Shown here: one piece after another, positions 28,753 through 38,339 of the stretch | How the letters are laid out: every line of letters begins with the position of its first letter | Position numbering within the stretch: position 1 is the first letter of the stretch | Position numbers and translations under genes: made by a program | Virus record (IMG/VR): IMGVR_UViG_3300015245_000044 | Coordinates: 1-51,988 of that record | Length of the DNA: 51,988 nucleotides | Strand: one strand, 5' to 3' | Source: a virus | The notes under the pieces: generated by a model | The model's input: only the letters and a program-made list of their open reading frames with translations | The model's database searches: none | Told to the model about the DNA's origin: nothing

Positions 28753-31604
28753 TATTGAATGATCTCCCAGCCGGTGCCATTCCAGCGTCCTTTAACGCCA
28801 TGAGCATTGGTCTTGACGTCTCCGACCTGCGGCGGCGCGGCGGCGGCAGGAGCCCCGCCGGCCGGCGCTGCTGCTGGCGCCGTTTGCGCCGCTCCTCCTC
28901 CGCCGCCCCTGATCCGCTCAAGGGCACTCTTGGCCTCTGGCGAAAGAAACTCCGGCGGCTCCTGGCGCATGTTCTGGCGATAGGCATGCTGCAAGGACGT
29001 AATTCGCGCCCCGATCAGATCATCGCCGAGCAGTTTGATCACGCCCGCGAGCTGCGCTGGCGAGCCCTGATCGGCAATGTTCTTGCGCCACTCCTCGATG
29101 TCCTTCTCGGCCATCTGGCCGGTGCCGCGCAGAAGCCGCGCCGCGTCCATTGCCGCGACTTCGCGCACCGTCGCAAACTCCTTGGTGCGCGGATCGCCGG
29201 TCTGCGTCAGCCACCAGTTCTTGATGGTGTTCGCTGCCGGGTAGTTGGTATTGGCAAGCGCCATTGCCTTGTCATAGCTGGTCGCAAGATGCGGCAACAA
29301 TTGATTGGTTGCCGTTAGCATCTTGCCGGCGGTCCCGTTAGTCGACAGATCGCCGTATTGCTTGTTGCGAAGGTTCCAGACCGTTCCATCGAAACCCTTG
29401 TCATAGGCATGCAGAAGCCTATCGACCATGAAGCGCTGCCGCATTGGGACATCGCTCAATTTCGCGCGGCCCTCGTCGATCGCGCGGACCATGTTAGCCG
29501 TGCCTTCATCGACCTGCGCCAATGCGGCGGGATTGACGTTGTCCGGAACGTTCTTGCCCGGCAGCCAACCTTGCGTCGGCGACGACGTCGGAGGAAGCGC
29601 GCCGGGATCGTCGATCGGCTTACCGGAGGCATCGACCGGCTTGAAGCTTCCGTCCGGCTGCAAGGAGCCGTAAGTGGTCATCGGCATCCCGGTCAATGGA
29701 TCAACGCGCTGCCCCATCGGGACCGGCTTCTTCATCTCAAACTGCTGATATGGCGTCGCGCGAGAGTACTGATCCTCATGATGCTTGGCTTCGAGGTCCA
29801 GCCGGCGCGAGGCCTGCGCAATCGTCTCATCCTTCTGCGCCTCGCCGCGCTGCTGCTCCAGCGCCTTGAGGCCCATCAGACCGCCCTGCCCGATGTTGAC
29901 CGCCGCGAATGGCGATGTGCCGCCGGCAATGCCCAAGCCCGCCGCCATCAGCGCCATCCATGGGCTCTTGGCGAACTTCGTCGAGCTATCCTCTTCCTTG
30001 TCATGCGGCGCGATGGCATCGCGATAGGTGCCGGGCGCCAACGCGGGAGCCTGATCGGCGGCCGGAGCGGAGAGGCTGCGCGAGGGATTAGCTGCGGCCT
30101 CGGCGGCTGCGGCGGCCGGCGCATTGCCCGGCTGCGCCGTTAGGCCCATCGCCCGATCCCGATCGGCACCCTCCGCCCATTCCTTCATCGCGGCATCGCC
30201 CGGCATTCGGACCGGATCGCCCGGATTGACGCTGCTCGACTCATCCGATGGGCCGCCCTTCATGCCGGTTGGCCATGGCTGATCGATTTGCGGATCGACA
30301 ATGCCGCGCTGTGCCCGCATCTCCTGCCCGAGCTTGTCATATCCGCGCATGGTATCGGTTGGTCCGCCTACGGGTCCAACCGGCCATGCCTGATCGACGA
30401 ACGGGTCGTCATCGGATGCGCCACCCCCGGCGAACTTCGGATTGACCATGCCGCCGCGCTTCAAGAACATGCCCGCGATCTTCATGACATCGCCGGCAAC
30501 GGCGGCGGCATCGCCGCTGCCGCTCTTGCTTCCGCCACCGGCCGGCGGATTGAGATTGAGGTTCGGCATATGGACTTGCGCCGGAGCAAGCTGCTCCTGC
30601 GGAATAATGCTCTGCTGGTCGACATTGATCGGCTTGTCGTTAAGTCCCTCCGGGAGGCCGAACATGGGCGAGCCACCCTCGGCATAGCCTCCGCGCGCAA
30701 AGCCAGCGCCGTAATCCGCCGAGGTTAGACCTGGCAATGGACTGCTGCCGCTGCCGCCGTAGGCGTCGCCCTTCAAGGCGCTGCCGCCGCCATAGGATGG
30801 GCTGCCGCCGAATGCACCCGCGCCCCCGGCCGCGCCGAGGCCTGCGGTTCCGAGCCCGAGCAGTTGCGAGAACATCGATGGCGATGGGCTGGTCGTCGTG
30901 CCCTGCCCCGTCGTCGTTCCGCCAAGCGCGGGCGCCAGCGATCCCGTAATCCCGGCGAGAAATTGCGCTTGCTGATAGGGGAAAGCGGCCTGCGCGAGCT
31001 GCTGCTGATACGGCGAATTGAGCTGCGCCTGCGAAAGCTGTTGTTGCAAGCCGCCGGTCCCCAATTGCGCCTGTGCGCCCTGCAATGCGGCATTCTGCGC
31101 CTGGCTGCCGAGCGCAGCGGTCCCGTATCCCGCGCCCTGCGCTTGTTGAACGGCGCTATTCCAGAGGTTGGAATAGGTCTGGCCCGCCGCGAGTCCCTGC
31201 TGGTTGGCAAGGTTGCCCTGGCCAACCGCGATCCGATCGGCGCCGACGCCGCCCGCACTCTGCGCAAGGCTGGCATTGTTCTGCTGCTGCTGCTGGCCGA
31301 AGACGTTCTGCATCTGCGCAGTGACGGCATCGACCGCCGGATTGAAGAAACTCTGCGCGCCCTGCGGCGAAAAGAGCTGCTGCGCCTGATTGATGTAGGG
31401 CTGCGCCATGCCCTGCGCGTTGTTGACGTTCTGGAACGCGGTCTGTTGATCCTGGCTAAAGCCTGCGACCGGCGCCTGCGGAATGTTGAACGGAAGCTGC
31501 GCGGCGTTCTGCGCCTGCGTCAGCGCGCCCTGAATCTGAGACCCGCCAGCCGGGGTATAGGTCTGGTTCTGGTTGGTAGTGGTTGTATTGCTGCCCTTGC
31601 CCAT
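28752..31604 (-). CDS. large Gln/Ala/Gly-rich putative ejection protein
   Basis: 950 aa. Begins MGKGSNTTTTNQNQTYTPAG and continues with about 200 residues rich in glutamine and asparagine (QQLFSPQGAQSFFNPAVD), then glycine/proline-rich linkers and a more structured C-terminal half (KMLTATNQLLPHLATSYDKA). Long Q-rich, low-complexity proteins of this kind are internal virion proteins or tail-associated proteins in podoviruses. No enzymatic domain is clear. It shares one base with the 27181 gene (TAATG-type overlap). Confidence 0.55.
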   Translation of the reverse strand: MGKGSNTTTTNQNQTYTPAGGSQIQGALTQAQNAAQLPFNIPQAPVAGFSQDQQTAFQNVNNAQGMAQPYINQAQQLFSPQGAQSFFNPAVDAVTAQMQNVFGQQQQQNNASLAQSAGGVGADRIAVGQGNLANQQGLAAGQTYSNLWNSAVQQAQGAGYGTAALGSQAQNAALQGAQAQLGTGGLQQQLSQAQLNSPYQQQLAQAAFPYQQAQFLAGITGSLAPALGGTTTGQGTTTSPSPSMFSQLLGLGTAGLGAAGGAGAFGGSPSYGGGSALKGDAYGGSGSSPLPGLTSADYGAGFARGGYAEGGSPMFGLPEGLNDKPINVDQQSIIPQEQLAPAQVHMPNLNLNPPAGGGSKSGSGDAAAVAGDVMKIAGMFLKRGGMVNPKFAGGGASDDDPFVDQAWPVGPVGGPTDTMRGYDKLGQEMRAQRGIVDPQIDQPWPTGMKGGPSDESSSVNPGDPVRMPGDAAMKEWAEGADRDRAMGLTAQPGNAPAAAAAEAAANPSRSLSAPAADQAPALAPGTYRDAIAPHDKEEDSSTKFAKSPWMALMAAGLGIAGGTSPFAAVNIGQGGLMGLKALEQQRGEAQKDETIAQASRRLDLEAKHHEDQYSRATPYQQFEMKKPVPMGQRVDPLTGMPMTTYGSLQPDGSFKPVDASGKPIDDPGALPPTSSPTQGWLPGKNVPDNVNPAALAQVDEGTANMVRAIDEGRAKLSDVPMRQRFMVDRLLHAYDKGFDGTVWNLRNKQYGDLSTNGTAGKMLTATNQLLPHLATSYDKAMALANTNYPAANTIKNWWLTQTGDPRTKEFATVREVAAMDAARLLRGTGQMAEKDIEEWRKNIADQGSPAQLAGVIKLLGDDLIGARITSLQHAYRQNMRQEPPEFLSPEAKSALERIRGGGGGAAQTAPAAAPAGGAPAAAAPPQVGDVKTNAHGVKGRWNGTGWEIIQ

Positions 31605-32116
31605 CAGGCGAACGACGCGCTCGATGCGCTAGTCGCTCCCTTGCCGCCGTACATGAAGAAGGCGCCGACCGGCTCCAGCATCCGGCGATAGAGCCGCACC
31701 TTGGCCTCGGTGCGATGGCTAGAAATAATCCCGGTCATCAATTGCAGGCCGGTTTTATCGGTCTGCATCTTCATCCAATCGACGCATGCGCGCGCGTGGC
31801 CGGAGATGCGGCATTCCGGATCGACGTAAACAACAAATTCTTCGAGATGATGCTCGGTCGTGTACCAATACGTACCGATGGCGATGATAACGAGCGCTTC
31901 GAGCGAGCCGACATCCCCAATCACACCGATTGTCGGTCGAGGTCCCGTGTCGCTATCGGAGATCAACTCGGGATGTAGCGCGCGCTGAATCCACCAATCA
32001 CACTTCTCCGGCGCGAGCGCGAACTTGCCATTCTCGCGATGGCCCAGGAGAAAGAGCCGCCAGATTTCCATATGATCCGCAGGCTTGGCGATGCGGACAA
32101 TCGAGGGACACGCCAT
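31604..32116 (-). CDS. GNAT-like acetyltransferase fold protein
   Basis: 170 aa from ATG 32116 (AAGGAC site upstream). SIVRIAKPADHMEIWRLFLL, then LEEFVVYVDPECRISGHARA and LRLYRRMLEPVG-like ending (KVRLYRRMLEPVGAFFMY), follow the GNAT pattern of a first strand-helix, a central beta strand with the acetyl-CoA-loop region (R-I-S-G-H-A) and a late Y-R helix. Phage GNAT proteins in structural operons are frequent but their substrates are unknown. Confidence 0.6.
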   Translation of the reverse strand: MACPSIVRIAKPADHMEIWRLFLLGHRENGKFALAPEKCDWWIQRALHPELISDSDTGPRPTIGVIGDVGSLEALVIIAIGTYWYTTEHHLEEFVVYVDPECRISGHARACVDWMKMQTDKTGLQLMTGIISSHRTEAKVRLYRRMLEPVGAFFMYGGKGATSASSASFA

Positions 32117-32118
32117 CG

Positions 32119-32766
32119 TCAGTCCTTTTTCGGCGGTTTGAGATTTTTGAGGGTCTTGATGTGCTTCTTGCGGGTCGAGACGACCCAATGGTCGAGCGCC
32201 TTATGGCCGTGATCGAGATCGCCAAAGCGCTCGACGATCTTGTCTGGCGGGATGACGATCTCGCCGCCCGCGACAATGATCGGCGTCGGCTTCGCGCCAT
32301 GCTCCTCGCCGCCTTTCGCGAACTTAGGCGGCTTCCCTGGCGACGGCGCTTTCGGCGTCAGATTGAGATGCGCGCCCGGCGCCTTGCCGGCGGCATGCAG
32401 TCCGCCGAGCTGCGAGCCGTAAGGGCCCATCTTGAACATCTTGTTGACGATATTCGCCCCGGCCAACGAATTGCCTTGGCCGAGAGCTGCGACATGGTCC
32501 GCCGGTAGGACGTAGGCACCCCCATTGACCGAGATCGGTAGCTTGTCGGTCCGTCCCGGAACGTTGGAATGCAGAAAGCCTTCGTGAAAGAGCTGCCGCG
32601 AGGCATAGCGCTCGCCCATGGGCGTCGAGCCGCCATTGGCCCGGCCATACTCTCGGGCATTGCGCATCGCAGCCGCGACCGCTTGGTTCTGCGGATGTCC
32701 CGCATGGACCATCTCGGAAATATTCTCCGAGATCGCGGCTCTGCTTCCCGATTTGATCAGCGGCAT
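32119..32766 (-). CDS. conserved structural-region protein
   Basis: 215 aa. The N-terminus (KSGSRAAISENISEMVHAGH, PQNQAVAAAMRNARE) matches a family of short phage proteins with SENI..M..G..Q.QAVA. The rest is glycine/lysine/proline-rich (KAPGAHLNLTPKAPSPGKPP) and ends in a basic segment. ATG 32766 is directly after the shared inverted repeat of the late promoter and has no evident ribosome site, so the mRNA may be nearly leaderless. Function unknown. Confidence 0.6.
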   Translation of the reverse strand: MPLIKSGSRAAISENISEMVHAGHPQNQAVAAAMRNAREYGRANGGSTPMGERYASRQLFHEGFLHSNVPGRTDKLPISVNGGAYVLPADHVAALGQGNSLAGANIVNKMFKMGPYGSQLGGLHAAGKAPGAHLNLTPKAPSPGKPPKFAKGGEEHGAKPTPIIVAGGEIVIPPDKIVERFGDLDHGHKALDHWVVSTRKKHIKTLKNLKPPKKD

Positions 32767-32801
32767 GAAATGAGCATACGCTCATTTCTTTGCCGGTTCA
32801 A
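32767..32801 (-). promoter_or_regulatory. late promoter with shared inverted repeat, site 2
   Basis: On the - strand TTGAAC (32801-32796), 17 nt, TATGCT (32778-32773). GAAATGAG-N6-CTCATTTC occupies 32767-32788, covering the -10 box. It fills the gap between the tail-fibre gene stop and the 32119 gene start. Confidence 0.5.
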
Positions 32802-33740
32802 TTACCCGGCGCGGATCAGCGTCAGGCCGCCGATATAGGCCGGTGGCAATTCCGAGACCAAAGTGCTTCCGGTATTATTCGACGTGAACGTGCCGGACAT
32901 TGAGGTAACGTTCCCAAATGCCGTGCCGCCGATATGGGCGGCTCCGAGGTTGCCGCCGGAACCGGCATTGGTGTCGACAATGTTGCCCGAGGTGCCCGCA
33001 AGATTAACGCCGGGTGTAGTATTGACCGTTCCGGCCGAGGTGATCGTTGGAATCTGAGCGGCGATGAGCGTGATGGCCTGCGACCCTCCCGATGCTCCGA
33101 CACTGCTGCCGCTAAAGCCGGTCGCCGCACTTGAAATCCGGCCAGTGCCGCCGTCGAGGACGAAACGCGCACGTCCCCGAGAATCCGGCAACGTCGTGCC
33201 GCCGATAACAACCGAGAGCGCCGGATAGGTCACCGCGCTGAAAGCGCTGCCATCGCAGTTGAGATACGGGGGCACCGTACAACCGGATACCCACGCCGGA
33301 ACTGATGATCCGGCATAGTCAAAATATGAGCCAACCCGGCCGAGGTTCTTGAATTTAATGTTCAAACCATCATTGATGGCGTCAATAAACTCTCCCGGAG
33401 GAGGACAAATCGCCTGTGCTCCGGCGGCCGTGGTTTGAAGGGTTATCGTGAAGGCGCTTGACCCCGTGCAGCCATTATAAATCTCATAGCTCTTGGTGAA
33501 TGAAGCGGGAAACGTGATTACGACGTTGCCGGTTAGCGTTGAGCCAAAGACGATCGTCTTGCTCTTGAATTGCGCGGCCGACAGCACAATTGGCGAGTTA
33601 TTCAGCGGGATTGTCGCAATCGCGCCGGTCACAAGATCGATCACCGTCATATTGGAATTGACCGGAGTATCCCAGACGCCGACATCGTCGCCGCGCGCCG
33701 GTTCCTCAAGCTGAATATTTGGCGTAAAGGTCGAAACCAT
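32802..33740 (-). CDS. tail fibre with collar-type tip
   Basis: 312 aa. The N-terminal region (FTPNIQLEEPARGDDVGVWD, then PVNSNMTVIDLVTGA) is a common virion-attachment domain in short-tailed phages. Beta-rich segments follow. Residues about 155-200 (VPPYLNCDGSAFSAVTYPAL, then TTLPDSRGRARFVLDGG) match the Phage_Collar/tail-collar domain (CDG....YP.L....G...LPD.RGR). The C-terminus is glycine/serine/threonine-rich and would form the receptor tip. Confidence 0.8.
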   Translation of the reverse strand: MVSTFTPNIQLEEPARGDDVGVWDTPVNSNMTVIDLVTGAIATIPLNNSPIVLSAAQFKSKTIVFGSTLTGNVVITFPASFTKSYEIYNGCTGSSAFTITLQTTAAGAQAICPPPGEFIDAINDGLNIKFKNLGRVGSYFDYAGSSVPAWVSGCTVPPYLNCDGSAFSAVTYPALSVVIGGTTLPDSRGRARFVLDGGTGRISSAATGFSGSSVGASGGSQAITLIAAQIPTITSAGTVNTTPGVNLAGTSGNIVDTNAGSGGNLGAAHIGGTAFGNVTSMSGTFTSNNTGSTLVSELPPAYIGGLTLIRAG

Positions 33741-33747
33741 GGGTCAC

Positions 33748-33975
33748 CTATTGCGGGTAGTAAGGGAACTTGACGGTCACGCCAGAGGAGAGGGCGACCA
33801 GCAGAAAGCCGGTCGCCTCCGATGAGGTGAATGTGATCGTTCCCAGGGTCGCAGGCGCTGCCGTCGAGGACGTCGTTGCCTGCGGAAACGTATTCCGGAT
33901 CGTCGTATTCAGCGTCTGCATGGCTTGTACGCCCTGCTGTAACGTCTGAAGAATATCGCCCAGGCCGAATGCCAT
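33748..33975 (-). CDS. 75-aa virion-associated protein
   Basis: Helical N-terminus (ILQTLQQGVQAMQTLNTTI) and a beta-rich C-terminus (LGTITFTSSEATGFLLVALS). It lies between the tail fibre and the large tail protein with 2-7 nt gaps, so it is probably a small tail or assembly protein. Not recognised. Confidence 0.55.
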   Translation of the reverse strand: MAFGLGDILQTLQQGVQAMQTLNTTIRNTFPQATTSSTAAPATLGTITFTSSEATGFLLVALSSGVTVKFPYYPQ

Positions 33976-33977
33976 GG

Positions 33978-36017
33978 TTACCTCCTGCCCGACTGCGCAT
34001 AGCGAAACCGGATGCGGCCGATCCGCCAGAACTCGCTCGATGCATTGCTCTGGATCAGTGCCGACATCAGCCGATTGCGGGCGCGAATATTGATGAACTC
34101 AGTCGATTGCGTGATGTCAAAGGGCCCATAGACCATGGGCGTATCGCCGGGATAGTTGACACCGAAGAAAGTGATGTTGATCGTCGCATCCGGTGAACCG
34201 GAGCGCAGTCCGAAGACGAAATCGGGAATGATCATGTCGATATATGGAATCTCCTGTCCCTCGCCGATCGTCCACCAGCCGGTCTGAAACGATGGCAGCC
34301 CGGCGCCCGTAATCGCGGTCCCGTTCTCGTGTTGCACGAGCTGACCCGAAGTATCGACACCGATCGGCATCCCGAGGATCGAGACATCAGTCCATGCAGT
34401 TCGCGAAAGCAGGCCGTAATCCCATTCGTATTCTTGGCCCTCGATATGGACCTTGACATAGGAATCGTTTTCGCCGGTCGAATTGGCCGAGGGGTAGAAC
34501 CACGCAATCTCATTGAAGGCGGAATTGACCGCGACGCGGACCTTGCGCTGGTTCGTCGCCGATAGATTCTGGAAGACCTGATCCCATACCGTGCAGGGCA
34601 ACGGAACGACGCCCGAGGCGCCGAGCGTGAAGAAGTTATTGTTGCTCATCCAGAATGGCGTTCCCGCGAGGATGCCGCAGGCATGCGATGAAATCCAACC
34701 GCAGCCATTGCCGACGCGGGTAAAGTTGAAAATGACCACGCCGCCGACATAGGTCATGGTCCAAACGTCGACATCCGTCGAGATCAGGCCTTGCTGCGGG
34801 GCCTGAATCCCGCCGACGATGGTCGATCCGGTCGGCAAATGGAACGAGCCTGCCGAGGTCTGGTTGCTGACGGTCCAGTTGGTATAATCGGCCTGATTTG
34901 ACCAACGCACGACCAGCGGGTCCTGCACTCCCGTTGATTCCGTCGAGGCCCATGCGACCAAAATCTGCTGCGGCATCGAGATGAAGATGCCGCCATTGAA
35001 GAACGGCGCCTGATTAATGACCTGCGCATTCTGGAAACCGAAATCCGGCGCCCATGCATAGATCGGCCCATTGAAGGGACAGGAGAGATAGACCTCGCCC
35101 CAATTGTCAGTTGTCCAATCGGTCGCCGTGATCGGCGTACCAGGGACGCCAACTGCCGCCGTTCCCGTCCCGAATCCGCCCGAACCAAAGCCGCCTGCGC
35201 CGAAGCCGCTGCCGGCCGGCAGCGGTCCCAAAGTGACGTAGTAGACGATCTGCGCGAGGCTCGCGTTCATGGTCGCCTGCGCGGTCGTTGCGGATTGCGT
35301 AACCGCCGTGATCGTGAACTGCGTCGAGTCGATGATGGTCGAAATTTGGTACTTGCCTTGAACGAGGATGCCATTGCTGCTCGTTCCGACCTGCGTCGGC
35401 GCGATGAACTGCTGGAACAGGCCCGAGATGATCGGGAATGCATTATTCGACAGGGTGACGGTGATCGTTGCCGAGCCGTTGGTAATATTGAAGATCGGGA
35501 GCTTGCCGCTGGAGATGACGGTCGAGGTCGAATTGGACGGCAGCCGGATGGTATAAATCGTCGAGCCCAGAACCGAATTGATCGGGTAAGCGCCATTGAG
35601 AAGATAGGCGCCGATCGCCACGGGCGTGTTGAAATAGATGGTATTGAACACGCTGGCGTTGGCGCCCCCGTCGACCACTGTCACCAAATTACTGCCCGAC
35701 GAGATCGAGAAGTTCGGTGCCGGGTTCGTGATCGTCGTTTGCGGCGTAATATCCGTAAATGATCCGGCGGTCACGACGCCAAGGCTGGCCGTCGCGGCGA
35801 CGCCGAGATGCTTGACCCCGTTGATGTCCTGCCACGGATGCAGATCGCGCACGGTCGAGGGGATCGTCGTATTGATATAGTTGACCCAGCCGCCGACCGT
35901 CTGGATCAGACTCTCCTTGTACCGAATGAGCTGCGACTGCGAGACTCCCGCGCTGTTCGCCGAGAGCGTCAGTTGGGTATCGACACCTGGCTTCAATTGG
36001 ATCGCGCCCCAGGCCAT
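33978..36017 (-). CDS. large tail protein (P22 gp10/nozzle-like)
   Basis: 679 aa, almost all beta and rich in Ser, Thr, Asn and Gly. The C-terminal half has EIAWFYPSANSTGENDSYVK, VHIEGQEYEWDYGLLSRTAW and GQLVQHENG, which are features of the podoviral tail-hub or DNA-stabilisation proteins that form beta-propeller-like nozzles. In P22-like gene order, gp10 follows the gp4 adaptor, as here with the 36019 gene directly upstream. Assignment is by motif pattern and order. Confidence 0.65.
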   Translation of the reverse strand: MAWGAIQLKPGVDTQLTLSANSAGVSQSQLIRYKESLIQTVGGWVNYINTTIPSTVRDLHPWQDINGVKHLGVAATASLGVVTAGSFTDITPQTTITNPAPNFSISSGSNLVTVVDGGANASVFNTIYFNTPVAIGAYLLNGAYPINSVLGSTIYTIRLPSNSTSTVISSGKLPIFNITNGSATITVTLSNNAFPIISGLFQQFIAPTQVGTSSNGILVQGKYQISTIIDSTQFTITAVTQSATTAQATMNASLAQIVYYVTLGPLPAGSGFGAGGFGSGGFGTGTAAVGVPGTPITATDWTTDNWGEVYLSCPFNGPIYAWAPDFGFQNAQVINQAPFFNGGIFISMPQQILVAWASTESTGVQDPLVVRWSNQADYTNWTVSNQTSAGSFHLPTGSTIVGGIQAPQQGLISTDVDVWTMTYVGGVVIFNFTRVGNGCGWISSHACGILAGTPFWMSNNNFFTLGASGVVPLPCTVWDQVFQNLSATNQRKVRVAVNSAFNEIAWFYPSANSTGENDSYVKVHIEGQEYEWDYGLLSRTAWTDVSILGMPIGVDTSGQLVQHENGTAITGAGLPSFQTGWWTIGEGQEIPYIDMIIPDFVFGLRSGSPDATINITFFGVNYPGDTPMVYGPFDITQSTEFINIRARNRLMSALIQSNASSEFWRIGRIRFRYAQSGRR

Positions 36018-36018
36018 G

Positions 36019-36753
36019 TCAGGTCCTCGGCGAGGTCGTCTGCGGCGCCGGCTGCTGGCTGGTCCAGCCCTGGCTTTCGAACTTCATGCGCGCGCTATCT
36101 TCGTTCATCGACTTCATCAGATTCTGGTACTGGCCTTCCCAACTCTGCGACATCTGCGGATTGTCGCTCTGCGCGCCGAAGTCGCGCATGAAGCCGGTCG
36201 CGAAGATCATGCCGGCCGCGATCATCAGTTCGGGGATATTCTGCGTGAGCCATGTCGATGAGTTGCTTGCGGAAAGCGGGCTCGGCCTAATCGTCGCGAT
36301 GACCTCGGTCCCGTAAGGCTGGTCCGGCGCAGGTCCCAAGATGATCTCGGTATTGCCTAGGCGCGTAAAATAAGTCGGCTGGCCGCAATTGGATGACGCG
36401 GCGGATGGATAAATCGCATCGACCACGGCCTGCGAAGTCGGCATCAGAGGAATGCGGGTCGCGAACGAGGACGTCGCTCCCGCCGAGCTAAGCAGGTTGA
36501 GTGTCGTAATAACCAGAAGCTCGCCCTGCGTGGTCGACAGGTTGATCAGCCGGACGCCGGATGAGCAGATGACGCTGGTATCGATGACGCTGACGACCGG
36601 CAGATCAAGCTCGCGATAGAGCCGGCCCTCGGCATAGTCGATGATGCCGGGCATGATGCCGGCAAAGTTATTATCGCCATTGACGAGAACGGTCGACGAG
36701 ATGACGGTCAGCGCCGCGATCTCGGAGACGAAAGAATTATATGTGAGGCTCAT
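36019..36753 (-). CDS. head-tail adaptor (P22 gp4-like)
   Basis: 244 aa. The N-terminus is SLTYNSFVSEIAALTVISST and then GIIDYAEGRLYRELDLPVV, a pattern (YAE.RLYRELD) shared by podoviral adaptor proteins that bind beneath the portal. Later SQAVVDAIYPS...QPTYFTRLGNTEIILGPAPD is typical of the same family. It lies 1 nt from the next tail gene. The assignment to the adaptor role is inferred. Confidence 0.65.
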   Translation of the reverse strand: MSLTYNSFVSEIAALTVISSTVLVNGDNNFAGIMPGIIDYAEGRLYRELDLPVVSVIDTSVICSSGVRLINLSTTQGELLVITTLNLLSSAGATSSFATRIPLMPTSQAVVDAIYPSAASSNCGQPTYFTRLGNTEIILGPAPDQPYGTEVIATIRPSPLSASNSSTWLTQNIPELMIAAGMIFATGFMRDFGAQSDNPQMSQSWEGQYQNLMKSMNEDSARMKFESQGWTSQQPAPQTTSPRT

Positions 36754-36762
36754 CGTCTGTCC

Positions 36763-37626
36763 TCAGATGTCGTTCGGCGCAGCATCGGAGATCGCGATCG
36801 AGAGACCGGCGACGCCGACACTCGAAAAACCATCGCCTTGCAGGACGAACCGATGGAATTGATAGGCGGCGCCGATCGTCGTGTTGACCGTTAAGCTCTC
36901 GCCGACCGTCCCTGCCGTCTGCCCGCTCGAAAGCGTGGTCCAGTTGACGCCGTCCGGCGAACCTTGAAAGAGAAAGCCGGTCGCACCCGCGCGCAGGAAG
37001 GCCTGATCACTTGGCGCATAAGCCGCAAACCCGGAGACGACATGGGTCTGCAATGCCAAGGTCGACGGCGTTGTAATCGTGACGCCGCTCGGATTGACGT
37101 TCCAGTTCTTGCCGATGGTGTTCTGGAACGACGAGATCGAGATCGAAAGCGCCGCGCAGGCCGCCAACCGCTTATTGACGAGCGGCTTGGTATTCGGCGC
37201 AAAGAGCGCAGTGACCGATGTCGAGTTGACCGCCGAGGATTGGCCATTCCAGAAGAATGCGGATTGAAGTCCGGCGTTATGAATGAGGTTGCCGATATTG
37301 GCGCTCAAGCTTGAGGCCGGCGTAAAGACTTCGGCAACGTTTAGGCCGAGCGCCGAAACCGGGTTGTCTGCCGCCGCGTAATTCTCCGGTCGCGCGTTGG
37401 CGACCGGAATCGGGTCCGGCGGCAGGACGATGGTCCGGCCGCTCTCCTGCGGCACGTCAAGGCAATCCGCGCAGACGAGAATGCGCAGGTTGAAGAGGCG
37501 CGGGCCCTGAAGCCAGTCATTCTGCCATTGCAGATCGTCGAGATTATAGACAAAGCCGCAGCGGTCGCAGACGCCGAGCGCACGGGGATGGCTTTGGCTT
37601 ATCTGGGCGCGGCCATGCGGTCTCAT
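36763..37626 (-). CDS. zinc-ribbon virion protein with beta-rich C-terminus
   Basis: 287 aa from ATG 37626 (overlap of 4 nt with the upstream stop). Residues about 16-55 have VCDRCGFVYN and VCADCLDVPQ, a four-Cys zinc ribbon known in a conserved phage family near adaptors. The C-terminal two thirds are beta-rich (SFQNTIGKNWNVNPSGVTIT, VVSGFAAYAPSDQAFLRAGA, DGVNWTTLSSGQTAGTV), as in structural/decoration proteins. The longer upstream frame to 37944 overlaps the neighbouring gene and is rejected. Confidence 0.6.
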   Translation of the reverse strand: MRPHGRAQISQSHPRALGVCDRCGFVYNLDDLQWQNDWLQGPRLFNLRILVCADCLDVPQESGRTIVLPPDPIPVANARPENYAAADNPVSALGLNVAEVFTPASSLSANIGNLIHNAGLQSAFFWNGQSSAVNSTSVTALFAPNTKPLVNKRLAACAALSISISSFQNTIGKNWNVNPSGVTITTPSTLALQTHVVSGFAAYAPSDQAFLRAGATGFLFQGSPDGVNWTTLSSGQTAGTVGESLTVNTTIGAAYQFHRFVLQGDGFSSVGVAGLSIAISDAAPNDI

Positions 37627-38339
37627 CGGCGGTAATACCCCGTCAGACCCGGGGTCACATACATCGCCGTCCATTCGGTATCGTCGGTCGCAGCGATGCT
37701 CCAGGCTTCGTCGCGGTCCCCCTTGCGCTGCGCCTCCAGCTCCGGCCGATAGATGCGCGCCAAGCGATGCGCGAGATCGGCAGTCACCGCATCGAAGAAG
37801 CGATACGGCAATTCCAAATTCTGGCCGTTGACGATACCGGCGTCCTGCACTTGGCGCGCGCGGTAATAGAAGAAGTCGTAAGGGAATGCGCCGTCCGGGA
37901 CGAGATAGAACGTGATCGTCGGCGAGATCAGCCGATCGAACCAATATTGCGAGGGAAAGCCTTGTGTTGTCTTGACCGAGATCGCCGCGTACTCATCGCG
38001 GCTAATCGGAAACATATAGCGGTCGAGCGCCGGATTGGTCGAATAGCGCACGTAGGCCGAGAGGATCATGCGGGTCTCGGCGGGGATCGCATAGGTCGCC
38101 GAGCCCTGGACAAGCGGGATCGATTGCAGATCGATGGTCCAGAGGTTCTGCCCCGGCATCGTATTAAAGCGGACCAGCGCGAGATTCAGCTCCATGACGG
38201 CGCGCTGCATCTGCGTCTGCTCGATCTCGGAAGGCCGAATCTGGATGCGATCGAACGCATTGAGGATGAAGTCGCCGCCGGACGGCGAGAAATTGTAATT
38301 GCCGGAGGTTGTGACGATCGGGTTGAAGAAGGTGCTCAT
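37623..38339 (-). CDS. tail/head-completion protein
   Basis: 238 aa. The sequence DFILNAFDRIQIRPSEIEQT, then MELNLALVRFNTMPGQNLWT, LVQGSATYAIPAETRMILSA and FMPISRDEYA-type (YMFPISRDEYAAISVK) is a conserved block of podoviral structural proteins similar to tail tubular/adaptor components. Begins ATG 38339 with a 4-nt overlap at the upstream stop. Exact role is not established. Confidence 0.6.
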   Translation of the reverse strand: MSTFFNPIVTTSGNYNFSPSGGDFILNAFDRIQIRPSEIEQTQMQRAVMELNLALVRFNTMPGQNLWTIDLQSIPLVQGSATYAIPAETRMILSAYVRYSTNPALDRYMFPISRDEYAAISVKTTQGFPSQYWFDRLISPTITFYLVPDGAFPYDFFYYRARQVQDAGIVNGQNLELPYRFFDAVTADLAHRLARIYRPELEAQRKGDRDEAWSIAATDDTEWTAMYVTPGLTGYYRR